Shown here in pieces: positions 1 to 10,544 of a stretch of 64,000 nt of DNA. The DNA is taken from NCBI RefSeq assembly GCF_014127285.1, contig NZ_CP059901.1, positions 2,232,001 through 2,296,000 of the forward strand, read 5' to 3'. A model generated the notes under the pieces. The model saw only the letters and a list, made by a program, of their open reading frames with translations, was not told the origin of the DNA and searched no databases. Position numbers and translations under genes: made by a program. This stretch comes from Mumia sp. ZJ1417. Lineage in GTDB: Bacteria; Actinomycetota; Actinomycetes; Propionibacteriales; Nocardioidaceae. Positions within the stretch are counted from its first letter, which is position 1; every line of letters begins with the position of its first letter.

Positions 1-263
1 GCGTCGAAGACGCAGTTGAGGACGTTCGCCGATCCGGCGGAGAGCGCCCCGCCGACGAAGGTGGCGACCACGATCCAGAGGCCGGGGACGCCTTCGGCGG
101 CGAGGAACATCATCGGCACGGTCGTCAGGAGCAGCAGCTCGATGATCCGCGGCTTCGTCAGGCCCACGTAGGCGCTGACGACGTCGGAGACACGGGGACG
201 ACCGCTCGACGGGTCCGAGGGGAGCTGGTGCCCAGCACTCAGCTCCGGGTCGATTGCGGTCAC
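1..263 (-). CDS. ctaB: Protoheme IX farnesyltransferase (heme O synthase), 5' part
   Basis: This is the N-terminal 87 residues of CtaB, which attaches a farnesyl group to heme b to make heme O for cytochrome c oxidase in the membrane. The gene runs off the left edge of the window. Visible are the family opening [16 protein letters not shown] (residues 35-50), a first membrane helix at about 41-56, a second at about 60-80, and then NCVFD, the beginning of the first Asp-rich prenyl diphosphate motif, where the window ends. The GTG start at 263 has no Shine-Dalgarno but has TAGACT six bases upstream, so the mRNA is probably leaderless. ctaB divergent from tkt is also the M. tuberculosis arrangement. 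Confidence 0.93.
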   Translation of the reverse strand, partial: MTAIDPELSAGHQLPSDPSSGRPRVSDVVSAYVGLTKPRIIELLLLTTVPMMFLAAEGVPGLWIVVATFVGGALSAGSANVLNCVFD

Positions 264-269
264 GCCGCG

Positions 270-298
270 AGTCTAGTCAACCGTTTCCCCGATGCACC
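270..298 (-). promoter_or_regulatory. Leaderless promoter of ctaB
   Basis: On the minus strand TAGACT (275-270) fits the actinobacterial -10 pattern TANNNT and is followed by exactly six bases and then the GTG start at 263, so transcription should begin at or next to the start codon. With a 17-nt spacer the -35 region would be 298-293, inside the palindrome at 286-315. Seen: the boxes and spacing. Inferred: promoter activity. Confidence 0.6.
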
Positions 299-315
299 CC
301 CGGGTGCATCGGGGA
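286..315. promoter_or_regulatory. 14-bp perfect inverted repeat, probable operator
   Basis: The arms are 286-299 (TCCCCGATGCACCC) and 302-315 (its exact reverse complement), with a 2-nt centre. It lies between the divergent ctaB and tkt genes and covers the predicted -35 region of ctaB, so a dimeric regulator bound here could block that promoter. It is not followed by a T-run and sits at 5' ends rather than 3' ends, which argues against a terminator. I do not recognise the regulator. Confidence 0.55.
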
Positions 316-488
316 GCAACCCGACGTGACTGCCGCCACGCCCGTGCAAGCCCGCTGTCCACCGGCAGGGAGCCGATCCCCACGCCATCACCGGCGCGAG
401 TAGGCTCGACACGAGACCTGAACGTGATCCGGCGTTCGAGCATGCGCCGCGCCGGCAACCCGCGCAACCGTACGAGGAGCATCCCGAC

Positions 489-2639
489 GTGAGCACCCAG
501 CTGGAGTGGACCGACCTCGATCGCAAGGCGGTCGACACCGTCCGCGTCCTGGCGATGGACGCCGTCCAGAAGGTCGGTAACGGCCACCCCGGCACCGCCA
601 TGAGCCTCGCCCCTGCGGCGTACCTCCTCTACAACAAGGTGATGAAGCACAACCCCGCCGACCCGCACTGGATCGCGCGCGACCGCTTCGTCCTGTCGTG
701 CGGCCACTCGAGCCTCACCCAGTACATCCAGCTCTACCTCACCGGCTTCGGCCTGGAGCTCGCCGATATCGAGGCCCTGCGCACCTGGGGCAGCAAGACC
801 CCCGGGCACCCCGAGTTCCGCCACACCGCCGGCGTCGAGGTGACCACCGGCCCGCTCGGCCAGGGCGTCGGCAACGCCGTCGGCATGGCGATGGCCGCAC
901 GCCGACGCCACGGCCTCCTCGAGCCCGACGTGCCGATCGGCGAGGGGCTGTTCGACCACCACGTGTATGCGATCGCCTCCGACGGCGACATGCAGGAGGG
1001 CGTGACGTCCGAGGCCAGCTCGATCGCCGGCACCCAGCAGCTCGGCAATCTCACGGTGATCTGGGACGACAACCACATCTCCATCGAGGACAACACATCC
1101 GTCGCGTTCAACGAGGACGTGCTGCGCCGCTACGAGGGCTACGGCTGGCACGTCCAGCTCGTCGACTGGACCCACGGCGGCGAGAACTACGAGGAGGACG
1201 TCCAGGGCCTGTACGACGCGCTCGAGGCCGCGAAGCAGGCCCAGGACAAGCCGAGCCTCATCGCGCTGCGGACGATCATCGCCTGGCCTGCGCCCGACAA
1301 GCAGAACACCGGCGCCTCCCACGGTTCCGCTCTCGGCGTCGACGAGGTCGCAGCGACAAAGAAGGTCCTCGGCTTCGACCCTGACAAGACCTTCGACGTC
1401 GCGCCGGAGGTCATCGCGCACACCCGCGAGACCCGCACGCGCGGCGAGAAGCTGCAGGCCGAGTGGGACGAGCGGTACGACGCCTGGCGCGCCACGCACG
1501 CCGAAGGCGCCGCCCTGATCGATCGCCTCCAGGCCCGTGGCCTGCCCGACGGTTGGGACGACGGGCTCCCGACGTACGAGCCCGACGAGAAGGGCGTCGC
1601 GACCCGTGTCGCCTCGGGCGCGTTCCTCACCGCCGCCGCACCGAAGCTCCCCGAGCTGTGGGGCGGCTCGGCCGACCTCGCCGGCTCCAACAACACCACG
1701 CCCAAGGGCGAGCCATCGTTCCTGCCGCCCGAGCACGCGTCGAAGATGTTCTCCGGCGACTGGTACGGCCGGGTGCTCCACTTCGGCATCCGCGAGCACG
1801 GCATGGGCGCGATCCTCAACGGCATCGCGCTGCACTCCCCCACGCGCCCGTACGGCGGCACCTTCCTCGTTTTCTCCGACTACATGCGCCCGTCGGTCCG
1901 CCTGGCGGCGCTCATGCAGATCCCGGTCACCTACGTCTGGACGCACGACTCCATCGGGCTCGGCGAGGACGGCCCGACCCACCAGCCGGTCGAGCACCTC
2001 GCCGCGCTGCGCGCGATCCCGGGCCTCGACGTGATCCGCCCGGCCGACGCGAACGAGACGATCGCCGTCTGGAAGAAGGTCCTCGAGTCTGCGACCCACC
2101 CGGCGGCGCTCGCCCTGAGCCGCCAGAACCTGCCGGTCTTCCCGCGTGGCACCGACGGCTACGCCCCGGCTGAGGACGCCGCCAAGGGCGGCTACGTCCT
2201 CCTCGACACCGACGGCGATCCCGACGTCGTGCTGATCGGCACCGGCTCCGAGGTCCAGCTGGCGGTCGCCGCCCGCGAGCAGCTCGCCGCCGAGGGCATC
2301 CAGGCGCGTGTCGTCTCGATGCCGTGCCGCGAGTGGTTCGACGGCCAGACCGAGGCCTACCGTGACTCGGTGGTCCCGCCGCACGTGCGGGCACGTGTCA
2401 GCGTCGAGGCCGGCATCGCCCAGGGCTGGCGCGACGTGGTCGGCGATGCCGGCCGCACCGTCAGCCTCGAGCACTACGGCGCCTCGGCGGCGTACCAGAC
2501 GTTGTACGACCAGTTCGGCATCACCGCCGACGCGGTCGTGAGCGCGGCCAAGGAGAGCATCGCGGCTGCGGGGCACACTGGAGGTGTCGGCGTCTTCGCG
2601 AAGCCGGTGGACACCGTCCTCCCGCAGACCGACCACTGA
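489..2639 (+). CDS. tkt: Transketolase
   Basis: Thiamine-diphosphate enzyme that moves two-carbon units between ketose and aldose phosphates in the non-oxidative pentose phosphate pathway. At 716 residues it has the normal length. The N-terminal cofactor domain carries SDGDMQEG (residues 164-171), the middle domain carries GIREHGMG with E436 as the expected cofactor-activating glutamate, and a C-terminal transketolase domain follows. The GTG start has AGGAG at 475-479, nine bases upstream. A TAGGCT box at 401-406 is a possible -10 element. It heads the run tkt-tal-pgi-zwf-opcA-pgl, as in mycobacteria, with the addition of pgi. Confidence 0.97.
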   Translation: MSTQLEWTDLDRKAVDTVRVLAMDAVQKVGNGHPGTAMSLAPAAYLLYNKVMKHNPADPHWIARDRFVLSCGHSSLTQYIQLYLTGFGLELADIEALRTWGSKTPGHPEFRHTAGVEVTTGPLGQGVGNAVGMAMAARRRHGLLEPDVPIGEGLFDHHVYAIASDGDMQEGVTSEASSIAGTQQLGNLTVIWDDNHISIEDNTSVAFNEDVLRRYEGYGWHVQLVDWTHGGENYEEDVQGLYDALEAAKQAQDKPSLIALRTIIAWPAPDKQNTGASHGSALGVDEVAATKKVLGFDPDKTFDVAPEVIAHTRETRTRGEKLQAEWDERYDAWRATHAEGAALIDRLQARGLPDGWDDGLPTYEPDEKGVATRVASGAFLTAAAPKLPELWGGSADLAGSNNTTPKGEPSFLPPEHASKMFSGDWYGRVLHFGIREHGMGAILNGIALHSPTRPYGGTFLVFSDYMRPSVRLAALMQIPVTYVWTHDSIGLGEDGPTHQPVEHLAALRAIPGLDVIRPADANETIAVWKKVLESATHPAALALSRQNLPVFPRGTDGYAPAEDAAKGGYVLLDTDGDPDVVLIGTGSEVQLAVAAREQLAAEGIQARVVSMPCREWFDGQTEAYRDSVVPPHVRARVSVEAGIAQGWRDVVGDAGRTVSLEHYGASAAYQTLYDQFGITADAVVSAAKESIAAAGHTGGVGVFAKPVDTVLPQTDH

Positions 2640-2683
2640 GCGACGCCGCGCGACGGCGTCCACCCAAGACGGAGGAGACAGCG

Positions 2684-3808
2684 ATGACCGACCGACTGCA
2701 GGCACTCAGCGAGGCGGGTGTGTCCATCTGGCTCGACGACCTCTCGCGTGAGCTCACCGAGACCGGCGCGCTCGCGTCCCTGGTAGTGGACGACCACGTC
2801 GTGGGCGTCACCAGCAACCCGACGATCTTCGCCTCGGCGATGAAGGAGGGCGAACGCTACGAGGGGCAGCTCGACGAGCTGCTCGCGTCCTCCGACCAGA
2901 CGACGGTCGCCGACGCGATCTTCGAGGTGACCACCACCGACGTCCGTGAGGCGGCCCGCATCCTGCGCGGTGTCTGGGGCGAGACCCTCGGCACGGACGG
3001 ACGGGTGTCCCTCGAGGTCGACCCCACGCTCGCGTACGACACGGACGAGACGATCGCCGCCGCCAAGAAGCTCTGGGACAAGGTCGGCGAGCCGAACGTC
3101 TTCATCAAGATTCCCGCGACCCGCGAGGGTCTGCCGGCGATCGCAGCGACCATTGCCGAGGGGATCAGCGTCAACGTCACTCTGCTGTTCTCGATCGAGC
3201 GCTACCGCGCGGTGATGGACGCCTACGCGTACGGTCTCGAGCAGGCCGCGGCCAACGGCGTCGACCTGTCGACGATCCAGTCGGTCGCGTCGGTGTTCGT
3301 CAGCCGCATCGACAGCGAGGTCGACAAGCGCCTCGACGCGACCGGCACATCCGAGGCCGTCGCGCTCATGGGCAAGGCCGGCATCGCCAACTCGCGCCTC
3401 GCCTATGCCGCGTACGAGGAGTTCTTCAGCTCCGAGCGCTGGGCGGCGCTCGAGGCCAAGGGCGCCAACCGCCAGCGTCCGCTGTGGGCGTCGACCGGCG
3501 TGAAGAACCCGGAGTACCCCGACACGATGTACGTGACGGAGCTCGTCGCGCCCGGCGTCGTCAACACGATGCCCAACGCGACTCTCGCTGCGTTCAAGGA
3601 CCACGGCGAGGTCCACGGCGACACCCTCACGGGCACCGCCGACGAGGCGCAGGAGGTGCTCAGGTCACTTGCCGAGATCGGCGTCGACTACGACGATGTG
3701 ATGGCGACCCTCGAGTCCGAGGGTGTCGAGAAGTTCGAGTCCTCGTGGGCGGATCTCGTCCGCACCATGCAGGACCAGCTCACGGCCGCGCGCACCCGCC
3801 GCGGCTGA
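2684..3808 (+). CDS. tal: Transaldolase
   Basis: Transfers a dihydroxyacetone unit between sugar phosphates through a Schiff base. The 374-residue protein has the actinobacterial transaldolase length. The N-terminus contains VTSNPTIF, typical of the family, and NVFIKIPAT supplies the Schiff-base lysine (K142). The ATG start follows a strong GGAGGAG. It lies 44 bp after tkt in the same operon and would work directly with transketolase to link pentose phosphates and glycolysis. Confidence 0.96.
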   Translation: MTDRLQALSEAGVSIWLDDLSRELTETGALASLVVDDHVVGVTSNPTIFASAMKEGERYEGQLDELLASSDQTTVADAIFEVTTTDVREAARILRGVWGETLGTDGRVSLEVDPTLAYDTDETIAAAKKLWDKVGEPNVFIKIPATREGLPAIAATIAEGISVNVTLLFSIERYRAVMDAYAYGLEQAAANGVDLSTIQSVASVFVSRIDSEVDKRLDATGTSEAVALMGKAGIANSRLAYAAYEEFFSSERWAALEAKGANRQRPLWASTGVKNPEYPDTMYVTELVAPGVVNTMPNATLAAFKDHGEVHGDTLTGTADEAQEVLRSLAEIGVDYDDVMATLESEGVEKFESSWADLVRTMQDQLTAARTRRG

Positions 3809-3829
3809 GGCCACGCACAAGGGGGATCC

Positions 3830-5464
3830 GTGGAGGACGAGAGCGCGCCGGCAGGTTTCGAGTTGGGACTTGCCTATCCCGACGAGCACGAGCTCACAGA
3901 AGCGATCGAGCGGCTCGTCGCCGACCAGGTCGCCAGCCGCATCGCTGCGCACGACGCGACGCTGTGGGGCCCCGAAGCCGAGGAGGAGGCGGGCAAGCGA
4001 CTCGGATGGGTCGACCTGCACGTCACCTCGGTCCCGCTCGTCAGCCAGGTCACCGCGCTGCGCGACGACCTGCGCGGGCGCGGTCTCGACCGCATCGTGC
4101 TGTGCGGCATGGGCGGGTCGTCGCTGGCGCCGGAGGTGATCTGCGCGACAGCGGGGGTCCCGCTGACGGTGCTCGACTCCTCTGACCCGGACATGGTCCG
4201 CGAGGCGATCGATGTCGATCTCGCTCGCACCGTCGTGGTGGTCTCGAGCAAGTCCGGCGGCACCGTGGAGACCGACAGCCAGCGCCGCGCGTACGAGCAC
4301 GCCTTCGAGATCGCGGGCATCGACCCCGCCGAGCGCATCGTCGTCGTCACCGATCCGGGTTCGCCGTTGGACCAGGAGGCGACGGACAAGGGCTACCGCG
4401 TCTTCCACGCCGACCCGCAGGTGGGCGGCCGCTACTCGGCACTGACCGCGTTCGGGCTCGTCCCCAGCGGCCTCGCCGGCGCCGACATCGGTGCGTTGCT
4501 GGAGCAGGCCGACGAGATCGCCGAGGACGTCGCTGCCGACGACGAGACCAACCCGGCTCTGGTCCTGGCCGCGCTGCTGGGTGTCGCGAACGCGCACGGC
4601 GTCGACAAGCTCGTGCTCGCCGATGCGGGGTCGCGCAACATCGGGTTCGGCGACTGGGCCGAGCAGCTCGTCGCGGAGTCCACCGGCAAGCAGGGCAAGG
4701 GCGTGCTGCCCGTCGTCGTCGCGAGCCCCGGCGCACCGAACGCGACGCCGAACACCGCGGACGAGGTCGTCGGCGTGATCGGTCCGATGCGCGACGACGA
4801 CCCCGAGGCCACCTCCGGCTACGGCTTCGCGGTCGATGCGCCGCTCGGTGCGCTGTTCCTGCTCTGGGAGTACGCGACCGCGATCGTCGGTCGGATGATC
4901 GGCATCGACCCGTTCGACCAGCCCGACGTCGAGAGCGCCAAGCAGGCGGCTCGCGAGATGCTCGACGGCGGGTCGTCCGCGCCGGTCGCGGCCTTCACCG
5001 ACGGCGGGGTCACGGTATACGACACCAGCGGCTGGCTGCCGGAGGACGTGACGACCGTCCGTGAGGCCGTCGCTGCCCTGCTCGACGAGCTGGACCCCGA
5101 GCGCGGCTACCTCGCCGTGCAGGCCTACCTCGACCGGTACGGCGACCCCGGCCTCGCCGCGGTGCGCGACGTGCTCGCCACGCGTACGGGCCGGCCGACG
5201 ACGTTCGGATGGGGGCCCCGCTTCCTCCACTCCACCGGCCAGTACCACAAGGGTGGCCCCGCGACCGGTGTCTACCTCCAGGTCACGACCGAGCCTGACC
5301 AGGACCTGGCCGTCCCCGGCCGGCCGTTCACGTTCGGCGAGTTCCTGCGCGCGCAGGCTGTCGGAGACGCGACGGTGCTCAGCAAGCGCGGGCGCCCGGT
5401 GCTCCGTCTGCACCTCGACGGGTCCGAGGCCGCACGCACCACGCTGCGGGAGGCGCTCGGGTGA
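3830..5464 (+). CDS. pgi: Glucose-6-phosphate isomerase
   Basis: Interconverts glucose 6-phosphate and fructose 6-phosphate. The 544-residue protein has two SIS-type sugar isomerase domains: [14 protein letters not shown] is the phosphate-binding loop of the first, and [12 protein letters not shown] is the signature region. The GTG start follows AAGGGGGAT. The stop overlaps the zwf start by 4 bp (GTGA), which implies translational coupling. Having pgi inside the tkt-zwf operon places the branch point between glycolysis and the oxidative pentose pathway in one transcript. Confidence 0.95.
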   Translation: MEDESAPAGFELGLAYPDEHELTEAIERLVADQVASRIAAHDATLWGPEAEEEAGKRLGWVDLHVTSVPLVSQVTALRDDLRGRGLDRIVLCGMGGSSLAPEVICATAGVPLTVLDSSDPDMVREAIDVDLARTVVVVSSKSGGTVETDSQRRAYEHAFEIAGIDPAERIVVVTDPGSPLDQEATDKGYRVFHADPQVGGRYSALTAFGLVPSGLAGADIGALLEQADEIAEDVAADDETNPALVLAALLGVANAHGVDKLVLADAGSRNIGFGDWAEQLVAESTGKQGKGVLPVVVASPGAPNATPNTADEVVGVIGPMRDDDPEATSGYGFAVDAPLGALFLLWEYATAIVGRMIGIDPFDQPDVESAKQAAREMLDGGSSAPVAAFTDGGVTVYDTSGWLPEDVTTVREAVAALLDELDPERGYLAVQAYLDRYGDPGLAAVRDVLATRTGRPTTFGWGPRFLHSTGQYHKGGPATGVYLQVTTEPDQDLAVPGRPFTFGEFLRAQAVGDATVLSKRGRPVLRLHLDGSEAARTTLREALG

Positions 5465-7026
5465 GCCGGGCTTCGCAGGGCGGGCCGATCCCGTATGTCA
5501 ACCCGCTGCGTCAGCCGGAGGACCGGCGACTCCCCCGCATCGCCGGGCCGAGCTGTCTGGTGATCTTCGGCGTCACCGGTGACCTGTCGCGCAAGAAGCT
5601 GATGCCTGCGGTGTACGACCTCGCGAACCGTGGTCTGCTTCCGCCCGGCTTCTCGCTCGTCGGCTTCGCCCGGCGCGAGTGGGAGGACCAGGACTTCGCC
5701 CACGTCGTCTACGAGTCGGTCAAGAGGTACGCCCGTACGGAGTTTCACGAGGAGGTCTGGAAGCAGCTCGCCGAGGGCTTCAGGTTCGTCCCTGGTGCGT
5801 TCGACGACGATGAGGCGTTCGAGCACCTCGCCAAGACGGTGACCGAGCTCGACCTCGAACGCGGCACGGGCGGCAACTACGCGTTCTATCTGTCGATCCC
5901 GCCCGGCTATTTCTCCACGGTGGTCGGCCAGATCAAGAAGCACGGGCTCGCCACGCCGCGTAGTGACTCGTGGCGCCGGGTCGTCATCGAGAAGCCGTTC
6001 GGCCACGACCTCGAGAGCGCGATTGAGCTCGACGACGTCGTGTCAGAGGTGTTCCCGCCGGAGTCGGTCTTTCGGATCGACCACTACCTCGGCAAGGAGA
6101 CCGTCCAGAACATCCTCGCCTTCCGCTTCGCCAACGAGCTCTTCGAGCCGGTCTGGAACTCCCACTACGTCGACCACGTGCAGATCACGATGGCCGAGGA
6201 CGTCGGCATCGGCGGTCGTGCGGGCTACTACGACGGCATCGGCGCCGCACGGGACGTCATCCAGAACCACCTCCTCCAGCTCATGGCGCTGGTCGCGATG
6301 GAGCCGCCGGTCTCCTTCAGCGCCAGGAGCCTGCGCCTGGAGAAGCAGAAGGTCCTCGCGCAGGCGCGGACACCGGAACGGATGGACCTGCACACCGCGC
6401 GCGGCCAGTACACCGCCGGCTGGGCCGGAGGCATCAAGGTCAAGGGCTACCTCGACGAGGAAGACATCCCGCCGACCTCAGCCACGGAGACGTACGCGGC
6501 GATCCGACTCGACATCGAGACACGGCGCTGGGCGGGTGTGCCGTTCTACCTGCGCACCGGCAAGCGGCTCGCTCGGCGCGTGACCGAGATCGCCGTCGTG
6601 TTCAAGCGGGCCCCGCACCAGCCGTTCGCGAAGTACGACACCACCGAGCTCACCCAGAACGCGATCGTCATGCGGATCCAGCCCGACGAGGGCGTCACCG
6701 TACGGTTCGGCTCCAAGGTGCCCGGCACCGCGATGGAGCTGCGCGACGTCAACATGGACTTCGCGTACGGCGGCACGTTCGTCGAGTCGAGTCCCGAGGC
6801 GTACGAGCGCCTGATCCTCGACGTGCTGCTCGGTGACCCGCCGCTGTTCCCCCAGCAGGAGGAGGTCGAGCTGTCGTGGAAGATCCTCGATCCGATCATC
6901 GACTACTGGGCCGAGCAGTCGAAGCGGGGCATCAGCATGCCGGAGCCGTACGTCTCCGGAGGCTGGGGGCCGAAGTCCGCGGACGAGATGCTGGCGAGGG
7001 ACGGACGGGCGTGGCGGCGGCCGTGA
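5461..7026 (+). CDS. zwf: Glucose-6-phosphate 1-dehydrogenase
   Basis: First oxidative step of the pentose phosphate pathway, making 6-phosphogluconolactone and NAD(P)H. It has 521 residues. The nucleotide-binding fingerprint [11 protein letters not shown] begins at residue 37. The active-site signature RIDHYLGKE is at 205-213, with the His and Lys that contact the substrate. The start overlaps the pgi stop by 4 bp. The following opcA and pgl genes encode its activator and the enzyme that uses its product. Confidence 0.97.
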   Translation: MSRASQGGPIPYVNPLRQPEDRRLPRIAGPSCLVIFGVTGDLSRKKLMPAVYDLANRGLLPPGFSLVGFARREWEDQDFAHVVYESVKRYARTEFHEEVWKQLAEGFRFVPGAFDDDEAFEHLAKTVTELDLERGTGGNYAFYLSIPPGYFSTVVGQIKKHGLATPRSDSWRRVVIEKPFGHDLESAIELDDVVSEVFPPESVFRIDHYLGKETVQNILAFRFANELFEPVWNSHYVDHVQITMAEDVGIGGRAGYYDGIGAARDVIQNHLLQLMALVAMEPPVSFSARSLRLEKQKVLAQARTPERMDLHTARGQYTAGWAGGIKVKGYLDEEDIPPTSATETYAAIRLDIETRRWAGVPFYLRTGKRLARRVTEIAVVFKRAPHQPFAKYDTTELTQNAIVMRIQPDEGVTVRFGSKVPGTAMELRDVNMDFAYGGTFVESSPEAYERLILDVLLGDPPLFPQQEEVELSWKILDPIIDYWAEQSKRGISMPEPYVSGGWGPKSADEMLARDGRAWRRP

Positions 7027-7075
7027 GCAGGTCACCGCGAGCACGTGAGACGAGTGCTGACGAGCGAGGAGTGCG

Positions 7076-8176
7076 ATGAAGGTCGACCTGAACGACACCA
7101 GCTCCAGTGCGGTCGCTGCTGCCCTCGTCCGTGCGCGGATCGCCGCAGGCAGCCCGGCGATGGGCATGGTCCTCACCTTGATCGTGGTCACCGACGAGGC
7201 TCGCTACTACGACGCGATGCGCGCCTCCAGGGTCATCTCCCGCGAGCACCCGGCCCGAGTCCTCGGCGTGATCCTGCGTTCCAGGCGCGGGCCGTCGAGC
7301 CTCGACGCGCAGGTGCGGATCGGCAACGACAGCGCCGGCGAGTCGGTGATCTTGCGGATGAGCGGCGAGCTCACCCAGCACGCCGAGTCCGTCGTCCTCC
7401 CGCTGCTGCTCCCCGACTCCCCCGTGGTCGCGTGGTGGCCCGGCTCCGCCCCGAAGGTTCCCGCGCTGGACCCGCTCGGCTCGCTGGCCGCCCGCAGGAT
7501 CACCGATGCCGCTGCCGCGCGGACGCGCCACGCCGCTCTTCTCCGGGTCGCGCGCTCGTACCACCCCGGCGACACCGACCTCGCCTGGACACGTCTCACG
7601 CCGTGGCGCGCCCTTCTCGCCGCCGCGCTCGACCAGGTCGAGCTGATCGTCAGCGGCGCGACCGTCGTCGCCGAGCGCGGCAACCCGAGCGCCGACCTGC
7701 TCGTCGCGTGGATCGAGGCGCGCCTGAAGGTGCCGGTTCACCACGCCGTCTCCCGCGGGCCCGGCCTCACCGAGGTCCGGCTGCACTCGACGATCGGGGA
7801 TGTCGCGGTGATCCGCCACGACGGACGCAACGGTCGGTTCCTCGTCCCGGGCGAGGCTGAGCGCTCGGTCGCCCTCAAGCGCCGTACGACCGCCGAGCTC
7901 CTCGCTGAGGACCTCCGGCGGCTCGACGAGGACGACGTGTACGCCGAGACGGTCCAGCGTCTTCTGCGCCGCGAGGACCGCAGCTCGTCCGGCCGGTCCA
8001 AGACCTCGGGACGGACCAAGCCGACCCTCGACGGCGGGCCCGCGAAGGATGTGAAGAGGACCCCGAAGCGCGTCCCCGCCAAGAAGGCGGCGCCCAAGAC
8101 CGCTGCGGCGGCGAAGAGCACCGCGGCCGCCAAGAAGCCAGCCGCGAAGCGCACAACCAAGAAGGCAGAGGCCTGA
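7076..8176 (+). CDS. opcA: Glucose-6-phosphate dehydrogenase assembly protein OpcA with Lys/Ala-rich tail
   Basis: OpcA is required for assembly or activation of G6PD in actinobacteria and cyanobacteria and is normally encoded next to zwf, as here. The ATG start follows GAGGAG. Residues 1 to about 295 form the usual OpcA domain, with SPVVAWWPG and a conserved C-terminal half. The last 70 or so residues are unusual: a basic, low-complexity tail rich in Lys, Ala, Pro and Thr (for example VPAKKAAPKTAAAAK) that resembles the tail of mycobacterial HupB. A similar tail is present on UvrA in this window. The tail makes the protein longer than the roughly 300-residue norm. Confidence 0.93.
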   Translation: MKVDLNDTSSSAVAAALVRARIAAGSPAMGMVLTLIVVTDEARYYDAMRASRVISREHPARVLGVILRSRRGPSSLDAQVRIGNDSAGESVILRMSGELTQHAESVVLPLLLPDSPVVAWWPGSAPKVPALDPLGSLAARRITDAAAARTRHAALLRVARSYHPGDTDLAWTRLTPWRALLAAALDQVELIVSGATVVAERGNPSADLLVAWIEARLKVPVHHAVSRGPGLTEVRLHSTIGDVAVIRHDGRNGRFLVPGEAERSVALKRRTTAELLAEDLRRLDEDDVYAETVQRLLRREDRSSSGRSKTSGRTKPTLDGGPAKDVKRTPKRVPAKKAAPKTAAAAKSTAAAKKPAAKRTTKKAEA

Positions 8177-8177
8177 C

Positions 8178-8912
8178 GTGGACGACGACCCTGAGGTCAT
8201 AGTCGATCGCGACCCCGACCAGCTCGCACGCAGCGTCGCCGACCAGCTCGTCTCCACGCTTGCCGCCCTGCAGGCCCAGGGGCGCGTCCCCAGCGTCGTG
8301 CTCACCGGTGGCACGATCGCCGACAAGATCCACCGTACGGTCGCGGCGCGTGCCGAGGACGGACGAGTCGACTGGTCGCGAGTCGAGTTCTTTTGGGGAG
8401 ACGAGCGCTTCGTGGCTCCAGGCAGCGACGACCGCAACGAGCGGCAGGTGCGGCGCGCGCTCCTCGACCATCTCGATGTCGACGAGTCGCGCGTCCACGC
8501 GATGCCCGCCGACGACGGAACTCTGACTCTCGACGAGGCGGCCGACTCCTACGCCGATGTCGTCCGGGGTCGGGTCTTCGACGTGGTCATGCTCGGCGTC
8601 GGCCCGGACGGCCACGTCGCCTCGCTGTTCCCGGGCAAGCCCACACTCACCGTCAACGACCGCGACACCATCGCCGAGCCCTCTTCACCGAAGCCTCCGC
8701 CGGCGCGGGTGAGCCTCACCTTCGCCGCCCTCAACCGGGGCCGCGAGGTGTGGTTCCTGGTGTCGGGCGCCGGCAAGGCCGACGCGGTCGCCCGAGCCCT
8801 CGCAGGCGATCCGGTCGAGACCACCCCCGCCGCCGGCGTACGGGGCACCGAGCAGACGATGTGGATGCTCGACGAAGGCGCAGCGTCAGCCGTTCCCGAC
8901 GCGCTGCGCTGA
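8178..8912 (+). CDS. pgl: 6-phosphogluconolactonase
   Basis: Hydrolyses 6-phosphogluconolactone to 6-phosphogluconate. The 244-residue protein shows the family signatures LTGGTIADKIH near residue 40 and VMLGVGPDGHVASLFPG near residues 137-153. The GTG start lies one base after the opcA stop, so it is the last gene of the pentose phosphate operon. It converges on rbpA, with a GC-rich hairpin between them at 8945-8973. No gnd follows, so the next enzyme is encoded elsewhere. Confidence 0.95.
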   Translation: MDDDPEVIVDRDPDQLARSVADQLVSTLAALQAQGRVPSVVLTGGTIADKIHRTVAARAEDGRVDWSRVEFFWGDERFVAPGSDDRNERQVRRALLDHLDVDESRVHAMPADDGTLTLDEAADSYADVVRGRVFDVVMLGVGPDGHVASLFPGKPTLTVNDRDTIAEPSSPKPPPARVSLTFAALNRGREVWFLVSGAGKADAVARALAGDPVETTPAAGVRGTEQTMWMLDEGAASAVPDALR

Positions 8913-8944
8913 CCGCTCGGTTCTTCGCGGGAGTGAAAGCACTG

Positions 8945-8973
8945 ACCCGCGGCCCCACCTCGGGACCGCGGGT
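8945..8973. terminator. Hairpin between convergent pgl and rbpA
   Basis: Arms 8945-8952 (ACCCGCGG) and 8966-8973 (CCGCGGGT) are perfectly complementary and a further CCC/GGG pair extends the stem across a single bulged base. Its place between two 3' ends suggests a bidirectional terminator. There is no T-run, which is common for actinobacterial terminators. Confidence 0.5.
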
Positions 8974-8987
8974 GCAGGAGGCGCGTG

Positions 8988-9341
8988 TCAGTAGATGACG
9001 TCGCCGCGGGCTCGTCGCGCCCGCAAGGTCTCGAGCGCCTCAGAGAGGATCTGCTCGGCCTCGTCGTCGCTGCGACGCTCTTTCACATAAGCGAGGTGCG
9101 TCTTGTACGGCTCGATCTTGGGAGCCGTCGGCGGATTCTCGTGGTCCTGGCTCGCTGGGAGCCCGCAGCGCGGGCAGTCCCACGACTCGGGCACATCGGC
9201 CTCGAGCGCGAAGCTGAGCACGGTCGTGTGTGCGTTGGAGCAGAAGTAGGAGATGGCTCGCCGTGGAGCAGCATCACCCCGCTCGGCCTCGCCCATCGGG
9301 CCCGACCCGACCCGGCTTCCTCGAATGGCACCACCTGACAC
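8988..9341 (-). CDS. rbpA: RNA polymerase-binding protein RbpA
   Basis: Actinobacterial transcription factor that binds the principal sigma factor and stabilises open promoter complexes. The 117-residue protein begins with the family-defining GGAIRGSRVGSGPMGEAERG. Zinc ligands C34, H38, C56 and C59 are all present, and the C-terminal sigma-interaction helix contains LETLRARRARGDVIY. The GTG start has AGGAG about eight bases upstream. It stands alone between the secG terminator and pgl. Confidence 0.97.
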   Translation of the reverse strand: MSGGAIRGSRVGSGPMGEAERGDAAPRRAISYFCSNAHTTVLSFALEADVPESWDCPRCGLPASQDHENPPTAPKIEPYKTHLAYVKERRSDDEAEQILSEALETLRARRARGDVIY

Positions 9342-9410
9342 CTGTGGACTCCTCGCCCCTCGTCACAAGTCATCGCCACCGGCTGACGCCGGGTCGATAG
9401 TGAGTGTAAA

Positions 9411-9442
9411 CGGCGCTGCACCTCGGGTCGAGGTGCAGCGCT
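9411..9442 (-). terminator. Strong hairpin terminator downstream of secG
   Basis: A near-perfect stem, GCGCTGCACCTC paired with GAGGTGCAGCGC (arms 9413-9424 and 9430-9441) with a 5-nt loop, lies 17 bp past the secG stop on the minus strand. It should end the gap-pgk-tpiA-secG transcript before rbpA. There is no downstream T-run. Confidence 0.65.
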
Positions 9443-9458
9443 AAAGAAAATGAACCGG

Positions 9459-9692
9459 CTAGCTGAACCGGTAGAGCAAGCCGAGCGCGACGACGCTGAT
9501 CGCCCACACGACGGCCGTGCCGACCGTGATGCGATCGAGGTTGCGCTCTGCGACGGACGAGCCACCAAGGCTGCTCGATACACCGCCGCCGAACATGTCG
9601 GAGAGACCGCCACCACGGCCCTTGTGCATCAGCACGAGAACGATGAGCAGCACGCTCGACAAGACGAGCAGGATCGAGAAGGTGAGGATCAC
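9459..9692 (-). CDS. secG: Preprotein translocase subunit SecG
   Basis: Small subunit of the SecYEG export channel. The 77-residue protein has two membrane helices (about residues 3-22 and 56-74) joined by the conserved cytoplasmic loop KGRGGGLSDMFGGG. GTG start. It follows tpiA by 40 bp on the same strand, the usual actinobacterial gap-pgk-tpi-secG order. Confidence 0.94.
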   Translation of the reverse strand: MILTFSILLVLSSVLLIVLVLMHKGRGGGLSDMFGGGVSSSLGGSSVAERNLDRITVGTAVVWAISVVALGLLYRFS

Positions 9693-9732
9693 GACGGATC
9701 GTCCTTACGAGTCGTACGGGATCGGTCGTGGC

Positions 9733-10539
9733 TCATGCCACGCCCGACAGGTCGGGGAGAGCATAGAACCGGCAGATGGCGGCAAACTCGTCCGCCTGGA
9801 GGCTCGCGCCTCCCACCAGGGCACCGTCCACGTCGGACTGCGCCATGATCGCGGGAGCATTCGCTGCCTTGACCGATCCTCCGTACAGGATACGCACCCG
9901 GTCCGCAGCCTGGGAGGACCACGTCTTGGCAACCTGCTCGCGCAGCGCCAGACACACCTCCTGGGCGTCGTCGGGGGTCGCCACCTCGCCGGTGCCGATG
10001 GCCCAGACGGGCTCGTACGCGATGACCGACTCCGCCACCTGGTCGGGCGACAGACCCGCGAGTGAGCCCTCGAGCTGCTGGGTGCAGTAGTCGACCTGCG
10101 TGCCCTCCTTGCGGACCTCCAGGCCCTCACCGACGCACACGATCGGCGTCATGCCGGCCTGCAGCGTCTTGAGCGCCTTCGTCGCGACCAGCGTGTCGGT
10201 CTCACCGTGATACTCGCGGCGCTCGGAGTGGCCGACGACCACGTACGAGCAGCCGAGCTTGGCCAGCATCGCCGCCGAGATCTCGCCCGTGTAGGCGCCG
10301 GCGTCGTGGACCGAGACGTCCTGGGCGCCGTAGCGGATCTTCATCCGGTCGCCGTCCACGATCGTCTGGACGCTCCGCAGGTCGGTGAACGGCGGAACCA
10401 CCGTCACCTCGGCCTTGTCGAAGTCGTGCTTCTTGTCCTGGAGAACCCAGGCAAGCTTCTGCACCAGGACAACGGCCTCCTGGTGGTTGAGGTTCATCTT
10501 CCAGTTGCCCGCGATCAGCGGGGTGCGCGTCTGCGCCAT
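9733..10539 (-). CDS. tpiA: Triosephosphate isomerase
   Basis: Interconverts dihydroxyacetone phosphate and glyceraldehyde 3-phosphate. It has 268 residues with a TIM barrel opening NWKMNLN (catalytic Lys), the catalytic His in VVGHSERR, the catalytic Glu in [11 protein letters not shown], and the phosphate loop YGGSVKAAN. It begins 5 bp after the pgk stop, so the two are co-translated or tightly linked. Confidence 0.97.
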   Translation of the reverse strand: MAQTRTPLIAGNWKMNLNHQEAVVLVQKLAWVLQDKKHDFDKAEVTVVPPFTDLRSVQTIVDGDRMKIRYGAQDVSVHDAGAYTGEISAAMLAKLGCSYVVVGHSERREYHGETDTLVATKALKTLQAGMTPIVCVGEGLEVRKEGTQVDYCTQQLEGSLAGLSPDQVAESVIAYEPVWAIGTGEVATPDDAQEVCLALREQVAKTWSSQAADRVRILYGGSVKAANAPAIMAQSDVDGALVGGASLQADEFAAICRFYALPDLSGVA

Positions 10540-10544
10540 TGTTG

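Noticed and set aside
292-492. Small open frame between ctaB and tkt
   Set aside because: It starts inside the palindrome, lacks a ribosome site and has no recognisable protein features; the region reads as promoter DNA.
273-2705. Very long open frame antisense to tkt (and similar ones opposite gap, acnA, uvrA and the large membrane protein)
   Set aside because: High-GC third-position bias keeps the opposite strand open; the translations have no family motifs, are low complexity and collide with well-supported genes.
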